Positions 27,512 through 36,556 of a stretch of 64,000 nucleotides of DNA are shown here, one piece after another. The translations under genes were made by a program, and so were the position numbers. Within the stretch, counting starts at the first letter, position 1, and each line of letters opens with the position of its first letter. Below the pieces are notes generated by a model. The model searched no databases. It saw nothing but the letters and a program-made list of their open reading frames with translations, and had not been told where the DNA came from. Source of the stretch: Flavobacterium daejeonense DSM 17708 (GTDB taxonomy: Bacteria; Bacteroidota; Bacteroidia; Flavobacteriales; Flavobacteriaceae); the NCBI RefSeq assembly GCF_000425425.1, contig NZ_AUDK01000005.1, forward strand, positions 155,007 to 219,006, given 5' to 3'.

Positions 27512-28961
27512 ATAAATTTTGAGCAAAATCTTCAATCTTTTCAATTATACTTTCATCTAATTTCAGATTTCTATAAATTATTTCATTAATATTATTTATT
27601 GCAATTTCAATTTCGATTTCAGAATTTAGAACCTTTTTAGAAATTTTAGCTAAATTGTCTTTCTCCTCTTTATTAAAAGGGATAATTGGCAATTGAGAAA
27701 TATAACCAGATGTTACCATATTAGACCTAATTAAAACACCTCTAACCAAATAAGTTATTAAATGACTATTTAAATAGGCTAACATCCAAAAAAGGTCTTG
27801 TTTAGGAGTGAAAATATTAGGATTAACACCAAAAGTTGAATTTGCTGGTAAATAACAAGCACTAAATGGTAATCCCATTGATGAACAAGTTATACCTTCT
27901 TTAAAAACAAATTGTTTATTTCTAACCATAAAATCTTTAACAATTAAAGATTCATCCATAAAATGGTTAATTAAATAAGCATCTTCAGTCGTTACGAATT
28001 TTTTAGAGCCTGGATTTTTATAAAATGGAATTTCAAAACCTTGCTTTTTTACTTTTGACAAGTACTTTTTATCGTTTCCTGTTGATATTCCAGTAATACA
28101 ATTGAATACTTCACCTATTCTTGGGTTATTAAACAATGCCAAAATATCTTTATCAATGTCTAAAATAAATTGATTTGCGGATTTCTTTTTACTTAAAACA
28201 ATATCATCTATTTCTACTTCTAAAAAGTTTTTAGTTTCTATTATTTTCTCTAAATCTTTTGCGTTTTTTGGTCTATTTGAAATTTTAACCTTACCTTGAA
28301 ATTGTTTCCCCTTTTGTAAAATTATTATGCAAGTTCTAACATCAGCCTTTTGAGACCAAAATAAGTCATTTGGACATAAAATCAATTGATGAATTGAACA
28401 ATTATCAAGAAGTTGTTGTCGTAAGCCAGAGTGCATTGTAGAGGTCAAAAAAGAATCTGATACTATAACACCAATTAAAGCTCCTTCTTTAGCACAATCA
28501 ACAATTGCTGATAAAAACATTGAGTACATATTATGAACACCAATGTCTCCAAACAATTTTTTTAAATCATTTTTATTGTCTTTTATATAATCCAGTTCGT
28601 GACAATTATATGGTGGATTTGCAATGTAATAATCATAATCTAAATCAATTCTATTTGAAAAAAATAATGATTCTTTTTGCTCCTTATAAAAGGCTATAAA
28701 GTCTTGTTTTCTGAAATTTGAATATCGTATGTTTCCATGTTCAATGACATCAAAACTATCAATTTCTTTTCCGTGAATGAAAAAGGTTTTTAATAGCTCT
28801 TCATCTCCAACAGCAGGGTCTAATACTTTCTTTCCAGTTGGATTTAATTCTAGCAATTCATTACTAATATAATCAGACACAAAGTCAGGAGTAGAATAAT
28901 AACCAGAATCTCTTTTGTCTATTCCGTTATCATTAACTAATATTTTTTCAAATCTACCCAT
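27498..28961 (-). CDS. Type II DNA adenine-N6 methyltransferase
   Basis: This 487-residue SAM-dependent methylase protects host DNA from the linked nuclease. A YYSTPDFVSDYI segment (motif X-like) is followed by motif I LDPAVGDE (47-54) and the catalytic motif IV NPPY (115-118), an order typical of gamma/Eco57I-TaqI-like N6-adenine enzymes. The C-terminal half (about 280-487) is a probable target-recognition domain with SNMVTSGYISQLPIIPF near 428. It is convergent with the restriction gene and overlaps its 3' end by 14 bases. The AT-rich codon usage matches the other module genes and differs from the flanks. Confidence 0.9.
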   Translation of the reverse strand: MGRFEKILVNDNGIDKRDSGYYSTPDFVSDYISNELLELNPTGKKVLDPAVGDEELLKTFFIHGKEIDSFDVIEHGNIRYSNFRKQDFIAFYKEQKESLFFSNRIDLDYDYYIANPPYNCHELDYIKDNKNDLKKLFGDIGVHNMYSMFLSAIVDCAKEGALIGVIVSDSFLTSTMHSGLRQQLLDNCSIHQLILCPNDLFWSQKADVRTCIIILQKGKQFQGKVKISNRPKNAKDLEKIIETKNFLEVEIDDIVLSKKKSANQFILDIDKDILALFNNPRIGEVFNCITGISTGNDKKYLSKVKKQGFEIPFYKNPGSKKFVTTEDAYLINHFMDESLIVKDFMVRNKQFVFKEGITCSSMGLPFSACYLPANSTFGVNPNIFTPKQDLFWMLAYLNSHLITYLVRGVLIRSNMVTSGYISQLPIIPFNKEEKDNLAKISKKVLNSEIEIEIAINNINEIIYRNLKLDESIIEKIEDFAQNLSKRV

Positions 28962-28969
28962 AGTGATGC

Positions 28970-29018
28970 TTGCTAATTATAGTATGCAAATATACATACA
29001 ATTATTATAACTGTCCAA
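28970..29018 (-). promoter_or_regulatory. Promoter and operator of the methyltransferase gene
   Basis: Read on the minus strand: TTGG (29018-29015), 20 bases, TATATTTG (28994-28987), then TTGCATACTATAATTAGCAA (28989-28970). Over 25 bases this differs from the controller-gene element at only two positions. It is well placed for the controller protein to regulate the methylase as well. Confidence 0.65.
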
Positions 29019-29262
29019 TTCTAGTTTTTATTTTTTTAAGATTTTCTTTTTTAACGAGTAGTTCTGTTACAATGAGGCATAACTAGTATATAAGCGAAAT
29101 AAACCTTCGCATATACACCCAAAATTGGGTAGATTGACGAAAGTTTGTTTCGTTTTTGTTTTTAACAAATATATTTATTTTTTCTTACAAAATAGAATGG
29201 AAGAATTTCAATTTTGAACGTTTTGTTTTGGAAAACTCATGAATAAAGGCAGCGTCAGGGGG

Positions 29263-29295
29263 AAAAAAAATCCGAGCTGCGGGGGCAGATCGGAT
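29263..29295 (-). terminator. Intrinsic terminator after hemN
   Basis: On the minus strand, ATCCGATCTGC and GCAGCTCGGAT pair (one mismatch, C-rich loop), followed by eight T. It lies 25 bases after the hemN stop. Confidence 0.85.
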
Positions 29296-29319
29296 GGAGT
29301 TGGTTAGTTTTTCTTAAAA

Positions 29320-30684
29320 TTATATCGTCATCGAAAACAAAGCCGTTTCGGGGGCTTTTCGTTTTAAATGCAGGTCAAATGCCATGCAGATGTTTCTTAC
29401 GTGGGCTTTCCCTAAATCGGTTACCTGAATGCCGTTTTCTTTAAAAAGGAGTAAGCCGTCGGTTTCCATTTCCCGGAGTTGGGCTATAATTTCCGGAATT
29501 TCTTCAAAATAAGTCTCCGGACTGTCCCAGCGGGTTTCAAACCGACACATCAGGTTTAGAATGTGTTTGCGGATGATGAGATCTTCTGCGGTGAGCAAAT
29601 GTCCTCTGAAAATTGGCAATTTGTCCTCTTCTAACAATAGGTAATAATCGTCCAAATTTTTCTCGTTTTGGGCAAAACTGTACCAGCTGTCGCTGATGGA
29701 AGAAACGCCCAAACCTATCATTAATTGGGTTTTAGACGAGCTGTAGCCCATAAAATTTCGGTGCAATTGCCCGTTTTTAAAGGATTGGTACAGGCTGTCT
29801 GTTGGCAGGGCAAAATGATCCATTCCAATTTCGATATAGCCGTTTTTTTGCAATAATTCTTTACCCACCTGATACAGAATTCTTTTTTCCTGGTCTTTTG
29901 GGATGTCTTCGTCTTTAAAGCCGCGTTGTCCGTTGCCTTTAATCCAGGGTACGTGGGCGTAGCTGTAAAATGCCAGTCGGTCCGGTTGCAGGGATTTGGT
30001 TTTTTCGATGGTATCTAGCACATTTTCGATGGTTTGAAACGGTAGTCCAAAAATAATATCGTGCCCAATGGAGGTATAACCAATTTCTTTGGCCCAAAAA
30101 GTAACTTTGGCTACATTGTGAAAAGGTTGTTCACGATGAATGGCTTTTTGTACTTTTTCGGAATAATCCTGTACGCCAAAACTCACCCGACGAAATCCTA
30201 AATCGTATAGTTTTTGCAAATGCGCATAGGTGGTATTATTGGGATGTCCTTCAAAACTGAATTCGTAATCTTCAGCCTTATTGGCATAGGCAAAAATTCC
30301 GTTGATTAAATCTTCCAGATTTTTGGTCGAAAAGAAAGTGGGGGTTCCGCCTCCCAAATGAATTTCTTTGATAATGGGTTTTTCGTCCAACAATTTACTG
30401 TACAAACACCATTCTTTTAAGACCGCCTGAATATAAGGCGATTCGACATCGTGATTTTTGGTGATGCGTTTGTTGCAGCCGCAAAAAGTACACAGACTTT
30501 CGCAAAACGGAAGATGAATGTACAGACTGATTCCTTCTTTAGCATTGCTTTCCTGAAACGATTTTTTAAAGGAAGCAATCCAATCCTGATAAGTAAACGC
30601 GGCTTCATTCCAGTAAGGAACGGTAGGGTAGCTGGTGTAGCGCGGACCGGGTACGTTGTATTTTTGAATCAAAGCTTTTTTCAT
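29320..30684 (-). CDS. hemN: Oxygen-independent coproporphyrinogen III oxidase
   Basis: Radical SAM enzyme of heme synthesis that decarboxylates coproporphyrinogen III to protoporphyrinogen IX without oxygen. The 454-residue length fits true HemN rather than the shorter HemW. The cluster-binding CESLCTFCGC holds Cys61, Cys65, Cys68 and the HemN-typical fourth Cys70. HLGGGTPTFF near 110 and a long C-terminal domain are present. The N-terminal PRYTSYPTVPYW is the conserved HemN tip needed for substrate access. A single gene with its own terminator. Confidence 0.94.
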   Translation of the reverse strand: MKKALIQKYNVPGPRYTSYPTVPYWNEAAFTYQDWIASFKKSFQESNAKEGISLYIHLPFCESLCTFCGCNKRITKNHDVESPYIQAVLKEWCLYSKLLDEKPIIKEIHLGGGTPTFFSTKNLEDLINGIFAYANKAEDYEFSFEGHPNNTTYAHLQKLYDLGFRRVSFGVQDYSEKVQKAIHREQPFHNVAKVTFWAKEIGYTSIGHDIIFGLPFQTIENVLDTIEKTKSLQPDRLAFYSYAHVPWIKGNGQRGFKDEDIPKDQEKRILYQVGKELLQKNGYIEIGMDHFALPTDSLYQSFKNGQLHRNFMGYSSSKTQLMIGLGVSSISDSWYSFAQNEKNLDDYYLLLEEDKLPIFRGHLLTAEDLIIRKHILNLMCRFETRWDSPETYFEEIPEIIAQLREMETDGLLLFKENGIQVTDLGKAHVRNICMAFDLHLKRKAPETALFSMTI

Positions 30685-30764
30685 AATGAATTATTTGCTG
30701 GTTCAAAAATACGGTGAATGTCAGGGTGTGGAAATGATAATTGTCATACTTTGTGAGTTGTGGG

Positions 30765-30782
30765 TCCCGATAGCTATCGGGA
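30765..30782. repeat. REP-like palindrome, copy 1
   Basis: TCCCGATAGCTATCGGGA is a perfect 18-bp palindrome between divergently oriented regulatory DNA and the DUF349 terminator. Near-copies occur at 50283-50300 and 53232-53249, all intergenic. Confidence 0.75.
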
Positions 30783-30798
30783 TGAATTGTGGGTATGA

Positions 30799-30831
30799 AA
30801 AAAGCGATTTCCAATTTGAAAATCGCTTTTT
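30799..30831. terminator. Terminator after the DUF349 gene
   Basis: AAAAAGCGATTT (30799-30810) pairs with AAATCGCTTTTT (30820-30831), with T tracts on both strands. On the minus strand it follows the gene at 30890. Confidence 0.78.
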
Positions 30832-30842
30832 AATAAAAATAT

Positions 30843-30891
30843 CTTGCTTCTTGCTTCTTTTTTCTGCGATCTAAAATCTGCATTCTGAATT
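30843..30891. repeat. Dispersed AGAAGCAAG / CTAAAATCTG words
   Basis: CTTGCTTCTTGCTTCT (30843-30858) is the reverse complement of 37321-37336, and CTAAAATCTGCATTCTGAAT (30871-30890) recurs with a small insertion at 37428-37454. Both copies lie at gene 3' ends and run into a stop codon. Confidence 0.6.
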
Positions 30892-32866
30892 ACTCTTCCT
30901 GCCCCAGATTTCTAAGCTGTTTTAGTTTTTCTTTCCAGGTGTCTAAGCTTTCTTTATGGATAGCAATGTTTTTGCGAACTTCGGTCACAATAGAATTTTC
31001 TTTTTTCGAATTTTTGGTATTGGCAAAAAATTGAATGTTGTTTTCCAGTTGGAAAATTTCGTTTTGTACTTCTTCAATTTTTCGAATGATGAAAATCTTT
31101 TCGTTTTCCAGTTTTCTGTTGTCATGGCTTTCAGAAAGATTTTCCAGTTTGTTGGCAAAACGCATCATGTCGGAATCCTTCTTGCTCAGACTTAATTTGT
31201 CAAACAAAGCGTCCAGAATTTTATTGAATTTCCCCTCGATATGCCTTCTGGTAAATGGTACTTTTCCGATACTTTTCCAGTTTTCAATATGCTGTTTGAT
31301 AGCGTCCAAATCGGTTTTATGATCACCAATAAGCTGAAATTCTTTGATACTTTCCAAATAGGCTTTCTTTTTGTCAAAAGCTTCCATTTCTTCAGCCAGA
31401 TGTTCATTTTTTTGTTCTTTTAAGCGATCAAAATAATGGTTGCAGGCGTCTTTGAATTCTGCCCAGACTTTGTCGGAATATTTTCTTGGCACATGCCCGA
31501 TTTTTTTCCAGTCTTCCTGAATTTGCTTCATAATTGGCGTGGTAGCGGCAAAATCTTCGCTGTCTTTTAACTCGGTGGCTTTGGCTACCAGCGCATTTTT
31601 TTTGTTCAGATTTTCGTTTTGCTCCTTTTTGATGTCTTTGTAAAAGGCATTTTTGAAAGCATTAAAATTTCTAACGGCTGTTTTAAATGCCGCCCAGGTA
31701 GCTTCGTTTACATCAGCAGGAACTTTTCCGGTAGAGAAGAAGGCCTCTCTTAAAGCTTCTACTTTTTCTATCTGAACCAGCCATTGCGAATGGGCATTTA
31801 CTTTAATCGTTGCTAATTCTTCGATTTGCGCAATAATGGCGTTCTTTTTTTCCAGGTTTTCCTGTTCGGTTCCTCTCATTTTTTCGAAAAGAACTTCGCG
31901 TTTGTCGTGCATTTTTTTGGTTAAATCACTAAACTGATTCCAAATTTCATCACGGTATTCTTTAGAAACAGGACCTACTTCTTCTTTCCAGATGCGGTGT
32001 AAATCCTGTAATTCTCTAAAAGCTTTATTTACATCTACTTCCTGAAGTAATTCTTCAACACGGCTGATAATTTTTTGTTTTTGTTCTAAATTGTGTTTGA
32101 AGTCCAAATCGCGGGCTTCACGGTCTAAATGCAGATAATCATAAAAATTCTCCACATGAAAATGATAGTTGTTCCAAACGTGGTTGTATTTGTCTTTTGG
32201 AATCGGGCCGGCATTTTTCCAGCGCTCTCTTAATTCATTAAAATGTTTGAACGTGTCTTTAATATTCTCGTTTGGATTGATTAATTCTTTGAGTTCTTCA
32301 ACAATGGCCAAACGATTTTCTAAATTGGCTTTCAGACTGTTTTGTAAATTCTTGAAATGGACGTTTTTATTGTCTCTGTATAAGGTATAAAATTGGTCAA
32401 ATTTGTTTTTTAGAGGTAAATGATACTCGAATTCTTCGGTTGTATTCGGATTGTCTGCAAGAAATTCTTCTCTTTTTTCCTCGATAAAATGATTGTATTT
32501 CGATAAAAATGCCTTTTTGATTTCTTCCACATGGTCACGAATAGACATGACTTTTTCGTTAGTAACCAGTTTTTGCAATTCCTCTACTAAGACTTCCATC
32601 GACAGGGTTTCGTAATCGCGCATCGGAATTTCGTGACGACCTTTTAAGGTTTCGTCTTCGTGTTCTTCAGCGTTGGAAGCTTCAATTTCGCTCAGAGCTT
32701 TTTGTTTTTTAAGCGATTCAGCTGCTTCATCATTTTCTGCCGAAGGTGCGGCGTCATTTGTCTCAGGATTTGGGGTAGCCTGATTGTCCGCCTGAACATC
32801 AGTGGCTAAGTTTCCGTCTGTCTCATTGTTTTTTGGAGACAGGTTATCATTCATTTCTTCTAACAT
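30890..32866 (-). CDS. DUF349 repeat protein
   Basis: This acidic N-terminal, helical protein of 658 residues lacks a signal peptide. After a Glu/Asn/Ala-rich leader (1-80) come about five DUF349 units, recognisable by recurring W-K-x-x-G-x-I/V-P (RWKNAGPIPKDKYN, DWKKIGHVPRKYSD, NWKSIGKVPFTRRH and variants). The C-terminal 70 residues are coiled coil. DUF349 proteins are common in Bacteroidota; some actinobacterial members are stress-linked, but no biochemical role is assigned here. Codon 5 (MNDNLSPKNN) is an alternative start. Confidence 0.88.
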   Translation of the reverse strand: MLEEMNDNLSPKNNETDGNLATDVQADNQATPNPETNDAAPSAENDEAAESLKKQKALSEIEASNAEEHEDETLKGRHEIPMRDYETLSMEVLVEELQKLVTNEKVMSIRDHVEEIKKAFLSKYNHFIEEKREEFLADNPNTTEEFEYHLPLKNKFDQFYTLYRDNKNVHFKNLQNSLKANLENRLAIVEELKELINPNENIKDTFKHFNELRERWKNAGPIPKDKYNHVWNNYHFHVENFYDYLHLDREARDLDFKHNLEQKQKIISRVEELLQEVDVNKAFRELQDLHRIWKEEVGPVSKEYRDEIWNQFSDLTKKMHDKREVLFEKMRGTEQENLEKKNAIIAQIEELATIKVNAHSQWLVQIEKVEALREAFFSTGKVPADVNEATWAAFKTAVRNFNAFKNAFYKDIKKEQNENLNKKNALVAKATELKDSEDFAATTPIMKQIQEDWKKIGHVPRKYSDKVWAEFKDACNHYFDRLKEQKNEHLAEEMEAFDKKKAYLESIKEFQLIGDHKTDLDAIKQHIENWKSIGKVPFTRRHIEGKFNKILDALFDKLSLSKKDSDMMRFANKLENLSESHDNRKLENEKIFIIRKIEEVQNEIFQLENNIQFFANTKNSKKENSIVTEVRKNIAIHKESLDTWKEKLKQLRNLGQEE

Positions 32867-33072
32867 TTTTTAAATGTTTAAGGGGTTGTGTAATTGGTTA
32901 AATTGATGTGAAAGATACTAAAGGTCTGTTGAAAAACAAAATAATTCCTATGTTTATCGATGGTTTTGGCAAAGAAATTATTGAATTTGCGTATTTTTTG
33001 CAGTTTTTGCATTCTTTTTTAAGTCAATCCACAAGGTTTTTCAGGACAAAAAAAGTCGATGAAAATTTAAAA

Positions 33073-33684
33073 TCAGGAAGTGATAATCGTTCGAAAGGTT
33101 AGATTTATTCGGGCTTTGTTGACTTTTTTTGATGGTGGCAGGCGATGCAGCCAGTGGGTTTGGGTTTCGTCTTTCATTACTAAAAGACTGCCGTGTTCTA
33201 ACAGTAAGGAAACGGTGGTTTTGTTGGTTTTGTGTTTGAAAGCAAATTTTCTTTGTGCGCCAAAGCTTAGCGAAGCAATAGCGCCATTTTTTTTCAAATC
33301 TTTTTCGGCATCACTGTGCCAGGCCATTCCTTCGCTGCCATCGTGATACAGGTTTAACAGACAGGAATTGTAGCTTTCGCCTGTTTTTTCTTCGACTAAT
33401 TGTTTTAGAATTAAGAGTTCTTCAGCCCAGGGAAGGGCTTCTTTGGTGGTTTTAGAATAGCTGTATTTGTAATTTGTGTCACCATACCAGGCTACTTTTC
33501 TTTTGGTGGTGATTAATTGGCCAAAAATAATAGCTTCGTCATTTTTCCATTCAATGGAGTCTAAAAGTCTGTCGAAAAACCAATTGGCTTTTTCATAATC
33601 CATAATGCAGCCATAGTAATTTACGGTTCCGTCCTGCGGCAACAAATTACTTTGGGAGCTGAATTCGGGCTTGAATAAATCCAT
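33073..33684 (-). CDS. AlkB-like Fe(II)/2-oxoglutarate dioxygenase
   Basis: Oxidative demethylase family that repairs 1-methyladenine and 3-methylcytosine in DNA or RNA. The 203-residue protein has the iron triad His123, Asp125 (AWHSDAEKDL) and His180 (HWLHRLPP), and the oxoglutarate-binding Arg192 and Arg198 in ARINLTFR. NLYHDGSEGMAWHSD is diagnostic for the AlkB superfamily, of the ALKBH2/3-like subgroup common in Bacteroidota. No Ada regulator is linked, so induction by alkylation is not evident. Confidence 0.93.
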   Translation of the reverse strand: MDLFKPEFSSQSNLLPQDGTVNYYGCIMDYEKANWFFDRLLDSIEWKNDEAIIFGQLITTKRKVAWYGDTNYKYSYSKTTKEALPWAEELLILKQLVEEKTGESYNSCLLNLYHDGSEGMAWHSDAEKDLKKNGAIASLSFGAQRKFAFKHKTNKTTVSLLLEHGSLLVMKDETQTHWLHRLPPSKKVNKARINLTFRTIITS

Positions 33685-33702
33685 TTTTGGATAGGAATAA
33701 AA

Positions 33703-35013
33703 TTATTGGTTTTGATGGTAAATTTCAAGTCGTTTTTTGTCCAAACGCTGTTTTAACCATTGCATTAATTTGTTTTCTTCGGCCGATTCCAGTTGGCTTT
33801 TACTTTTATAAACCAATACCGGAACTGTTTTTAAACTGTCAGTATTTTTGTTGAAAGTGTGATTGGAAATGGAAATGTTCTCAATGTTTGGGAATAAAAT
33901 TTTCATTTCGGCCAGCAATTCTTTGTTGTTATACTGATTGGCTGCCAGCTGTTTTTTCAGATTCAGGATGGTCACGTCTTTTTGACTGATCGTCGATTTG
34001 TTAAACTTGATTTCGTTTAAAATATCGCTTTTTAAATCGATGGTGTCCTGTTTTACAATCAGTTTGGTGTTGCTTAATTCGTAGTTTTTCAAACTTTTGT
34101 TCAAATCTTTGATTTCGCTGTCACTAAAGCGTTTTGAAAGAAAACCCAGTTCTACTATTTTCGGATTTTTGTTGAATTGTGTTTTTTGATAGACAATAGT
34201 AATGCCTTTTTCGGTAAATTCTCTTTCGGTAAAAACGGCAATTTGCTGTTCGAATTTTTTCTCTTCAAATAACAAATAAGCAAAGTAAATACTTGGCAGA
34301 ATAAAAATAGTTAAAAGCGTACTGATGTAATATTTTACCTTTTTTTGGGTAGGTTCATCCAATTGTTTTTTGGTTGGATAAGCCAAATATTTCACGATTA
34401 AGAAAGTTGAAATACAAATAAAAATACAGTTGATGGAGTACAAATACATGGCTCCAAAAAAGAATTTAAAACTTCCTGTTGCGAGTCCGTAACCGGCGGT
34501 ACAAAGCGGTGGCATCAAGGCGGTGGCGATGGCAACACCCGGAATCGGATTTCCTTTTTCCACGCGCGTAATGGCGACAGCGCCTACAATTCCACCAAAA
34601 AAAGCGATAAGAATATCGTAAATATTGGGTGACGTTCGGGACAAAAGTTCCGGTTGTGCTTCTTTGAACGGACTGATATAAAAATAAACAGTAGAAACCA
34701 ATAAACTTACAATGGTGGCGATAACCAGGTTTTTTAAGGATCTTTTGAGTAAATCAAAATCATAAGTTCCCAGTCCGAAACCGGCTCCCACAATAGGTCC
34801 CATCAAAGGGGAAATTAACATGGCACCAATAATTACAGCGGTAGAATTGACGTTCAATCCTACCGAAGCTACTACAATGGCACAGGCCAAAATCCATAAA
34901 TTAGAGCCTCTGAAAGAGATATTAGTTCTTACATTTTCCAGAACTTTGGTTTTGTCTTCTTCGCCTTTGTTCAGGTTGATGTAAGCAAATAGTTTTCTAA
35001 TTGGCGATTGCAT
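33703..35013 (-). CDS. DUF389 membrane protein
   Basis: This 436-residue protein begins with about six to seven membrane helices carrying the DUF389 (TIGR00341) signatures SVGLNVNSTAVIIGAMLISP near 52-71 and PGVAIATALMPPLCTAGYGLA near 160-181. A soluble, Lys-rich C-terminal half follows (about 245-436). Function is unknown; the family appears transporter-like. It overlaps the nhaA 3' end by 17 bases on the same strand, so the two are probably co-translated, which hints at an ion-homeostasis role (inference). Confidence 0.88.
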   Translation of the reverse strand: MQSPIRKLFAYINLNKGEEDKTKVLENVRTNISFRGSNLWILACAIVVASVGLNVNSTAVIIGAMLISPLMGPIVGAGFGLGTYDFDLLKRSLKNLVIATIVSLLVSTVYFYISPFKEAQPELLSRTSPNIYDILIAFFGGIVGAVAITRVEKGNPIPGVAIATALMPPLCTAGYGLATGSFKFFFGAMYLYSINCIFICISTFLIVKYLAYPTKKQLDEPTQKKVKYYISTLLTIFILPSIYFAYLLFEEKKFEQQIAVFTEREFTEKGITIVYQKTQFNKNPKIVELGFLSKRFSDSEIKDLNKSLKNYELSNTKLIVKQDTIDLKSDILNEIKFNKSTISQKDVTILNLKKQLAANQYNNKELLAEMKILFPNIENISISNHTFNKNTDSLKTVPVLVYKSKSQLESAEENKLMQWLKQRLDKKRLEIYHQNQ

Positions 35014-36175
35014 GTTGTTTCTTTTTCTTTAAATTTTGCTTTAATGCCAAAAAGCCAATGCATCCTGCAGTTAACGAAGAAATCAGGATGATGAATTTAG
35101 CATTGTTAATGATGTGATGATCATCAAATGCTAATAAAGTTACAAAAATAGACATGGTAAAACCAATTCCTCCTAAAAATCCTATGCTTATGATTTTTTT
35201 CCAATTTAAATCGGAAGGTAATTTACACAGCCCGACCGAAACAGCTAAAAAGCTAAACAGGGAGATTCCTATTGGTTTTCCTAACACTAAGCCCAGTATA
35301 ATTCCCATACTGTAATTTAAATGCAATGCTTCGGCAATATCCGAGCCTAAAACGATAGCCGTATTTGCCAAAGCAAATAAAGGAAGAATGATAAAGGCTA
35401 CCGGTTTGTGTAAAAAATGCTGCAACTTGTAAGAAATGGTATTTTTACTTCCGTCGCCAAAAGGAATTACAAAGGCCAATAAAACTCCGGTAATCGTAGC
35501 ATGAATTCCGGAATTAAGCATGAAATACCACATGATTACTCCACCAATCAGATACGGAATAAGATTGTGAACTTTTTTTCGGTTCAGGATAAACAAAAAC
35601 AATAAAATACCCATTGCAACTCCTAAGTTTATCCAGGAAAGTGATTTGGTATAAAAAACGGCAATTACCAAAATAGCTCCTAAATCGTCAATAACAGCTA
35701 AGGCTGTTAAGAATACTTTTAGCGACAAAGGCACCCGGTTTCCTAATAATGACAAAACACCTAAGGCAAATGCAATATCGGTAGCCATTGGAATTCCCGC
35801 ACCCGAATGAGTGGTTGTACCAGCATTGAGCAGTAAATAAATCCCCGCCGGAACCAGCATACCGCCAAGTGCCGCAAAAATAGGCAATAAGGCTTCTTTT
35901 ATGTTCGATAATTCGCCCTGATAGATTTCGCGTTCCAATTCTAATCCGATGAGTAAGAAGAAAATAGTCATTAAGCCGTCATTAATCCAATATTCCAGAC
36001 TTTCCGTTCCAATTTTCATGTGCCAGGTATGCAAATATTCGTTGGAAAAAATAGAATTAGCAAGTAGTAAAGAAGCTATAGTACAAGCTATTAAAACCAA
36101 TCCACTGGATTTTTCATTTTCAAAAAATTCTTTAAATAAGTCGGAATTGTAAAGGCGCTTAATTGTTTTTTTCAT
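34997..36175 (-). CDS. nhaA: Na+/H+ antiporter NhaA
   Basis: Inner-membrane antiporter that exports sodium in exchange for protons for pH and salt homeostasis. The 392 residues hold about twelve helices. The active-site acids fall at Asp133 (ATDIAFALG) and Asp163-Asp164 (AVIDDLGAILVIA), the same numbers as in E. coli NhaA. GLELEREIYQGEL near 77-89 is another family block. It is first in a probable operon with the DUF389 gene. Confidence 0.95.
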   Translation of the reverse strand: MKKTIKRLYNSDLFKEFFENEKSSGLVLIACTIASLLLANSIFSNEYLHTWHMKIGTESLEYWINDGLMTIFFLLIGLELEREIYQGELSNIKEALLPIFAALGGMLVPAGIYLLLNAGTTTHSGAGIPMATDIAFALGVLSLLGNRVPLSLKVFLTALAVIDDLGAILVIAVFYTKSLSWINLGVAMGILLFLFILNRKKVHNLIPYLIGGVIMWYFMLNSGIHATITGVLLAFVIPFGDGSKNTISYKLQHFLHKPVAFIILPLFALANTAIVLGSDIAEALHLNYSMGIILGLVLGKPIGISLFSFLAVSVGLCKLPSDLNWKKIISIGFLGGIGFTMSIFVTLLAFDDHHIINNAKFIILISSLTAGCIGFLALKQNLKKKKQHAIAN

Positions 36176-36556
36176 ATAACTGAGTTTACTTTTGTCATTT
36201 AGTTAAAGAAATGATTCTTTTTGTATCTATATTTAGAAAAAATGTAGAGATATGCAAAAATAACGAAATACTTAGTAAAAACCTGCTGTAAAAATGATAA
36301 TATTAGGGAGTTTAAATCCGACTAAAATAACGAAACGGGAAATTGACTTTGTTTTTTTTATTAATTTATTAAAGCAGGAAAAATATTTTTTAGACTTTCG
36401 AAAAGATGTCAGGAGTTAAAACTTTTGAAATTAGTAAGTTAAAGAAGTATAGAATCTCTTTATCCTGCATTTGATTAAAACTATAACATTCGGTCTTTTA
36501 ATTTGTTTCCAATGTAGTATTTTTGGAAAGCAAAAGAAAAAACGTCAATAATATTT
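36176..36556. other. Intergenic region between nhaA and yaaA
   Basis: 380 AT-rich bases between divergent genes, with no reading frame I can support. TATTTTTG at 36518-36525 resembles a -7 box for yaaA, but no good -33 element is seen. No riboswitch-like structure recognised. Confidence 0.4.

Larger units (their letters stand above)
28962..29319. other. Intergenic region right of the R-M module
   Basis: No gene seen. The region holds the methylase promoter, the 14-bp word ACAATGAGGCATAA (29069-29082; inverted near-copy at 26462-26475), small hairpins (ACCCAA/TTGGGT at 29116-29129; ACGAAA/TTTCGT at 29136-29152) and the hemN terminator at 29263-29295. The right boundary of the inserted module probably lies near 29082. 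Confidence 0.5.
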
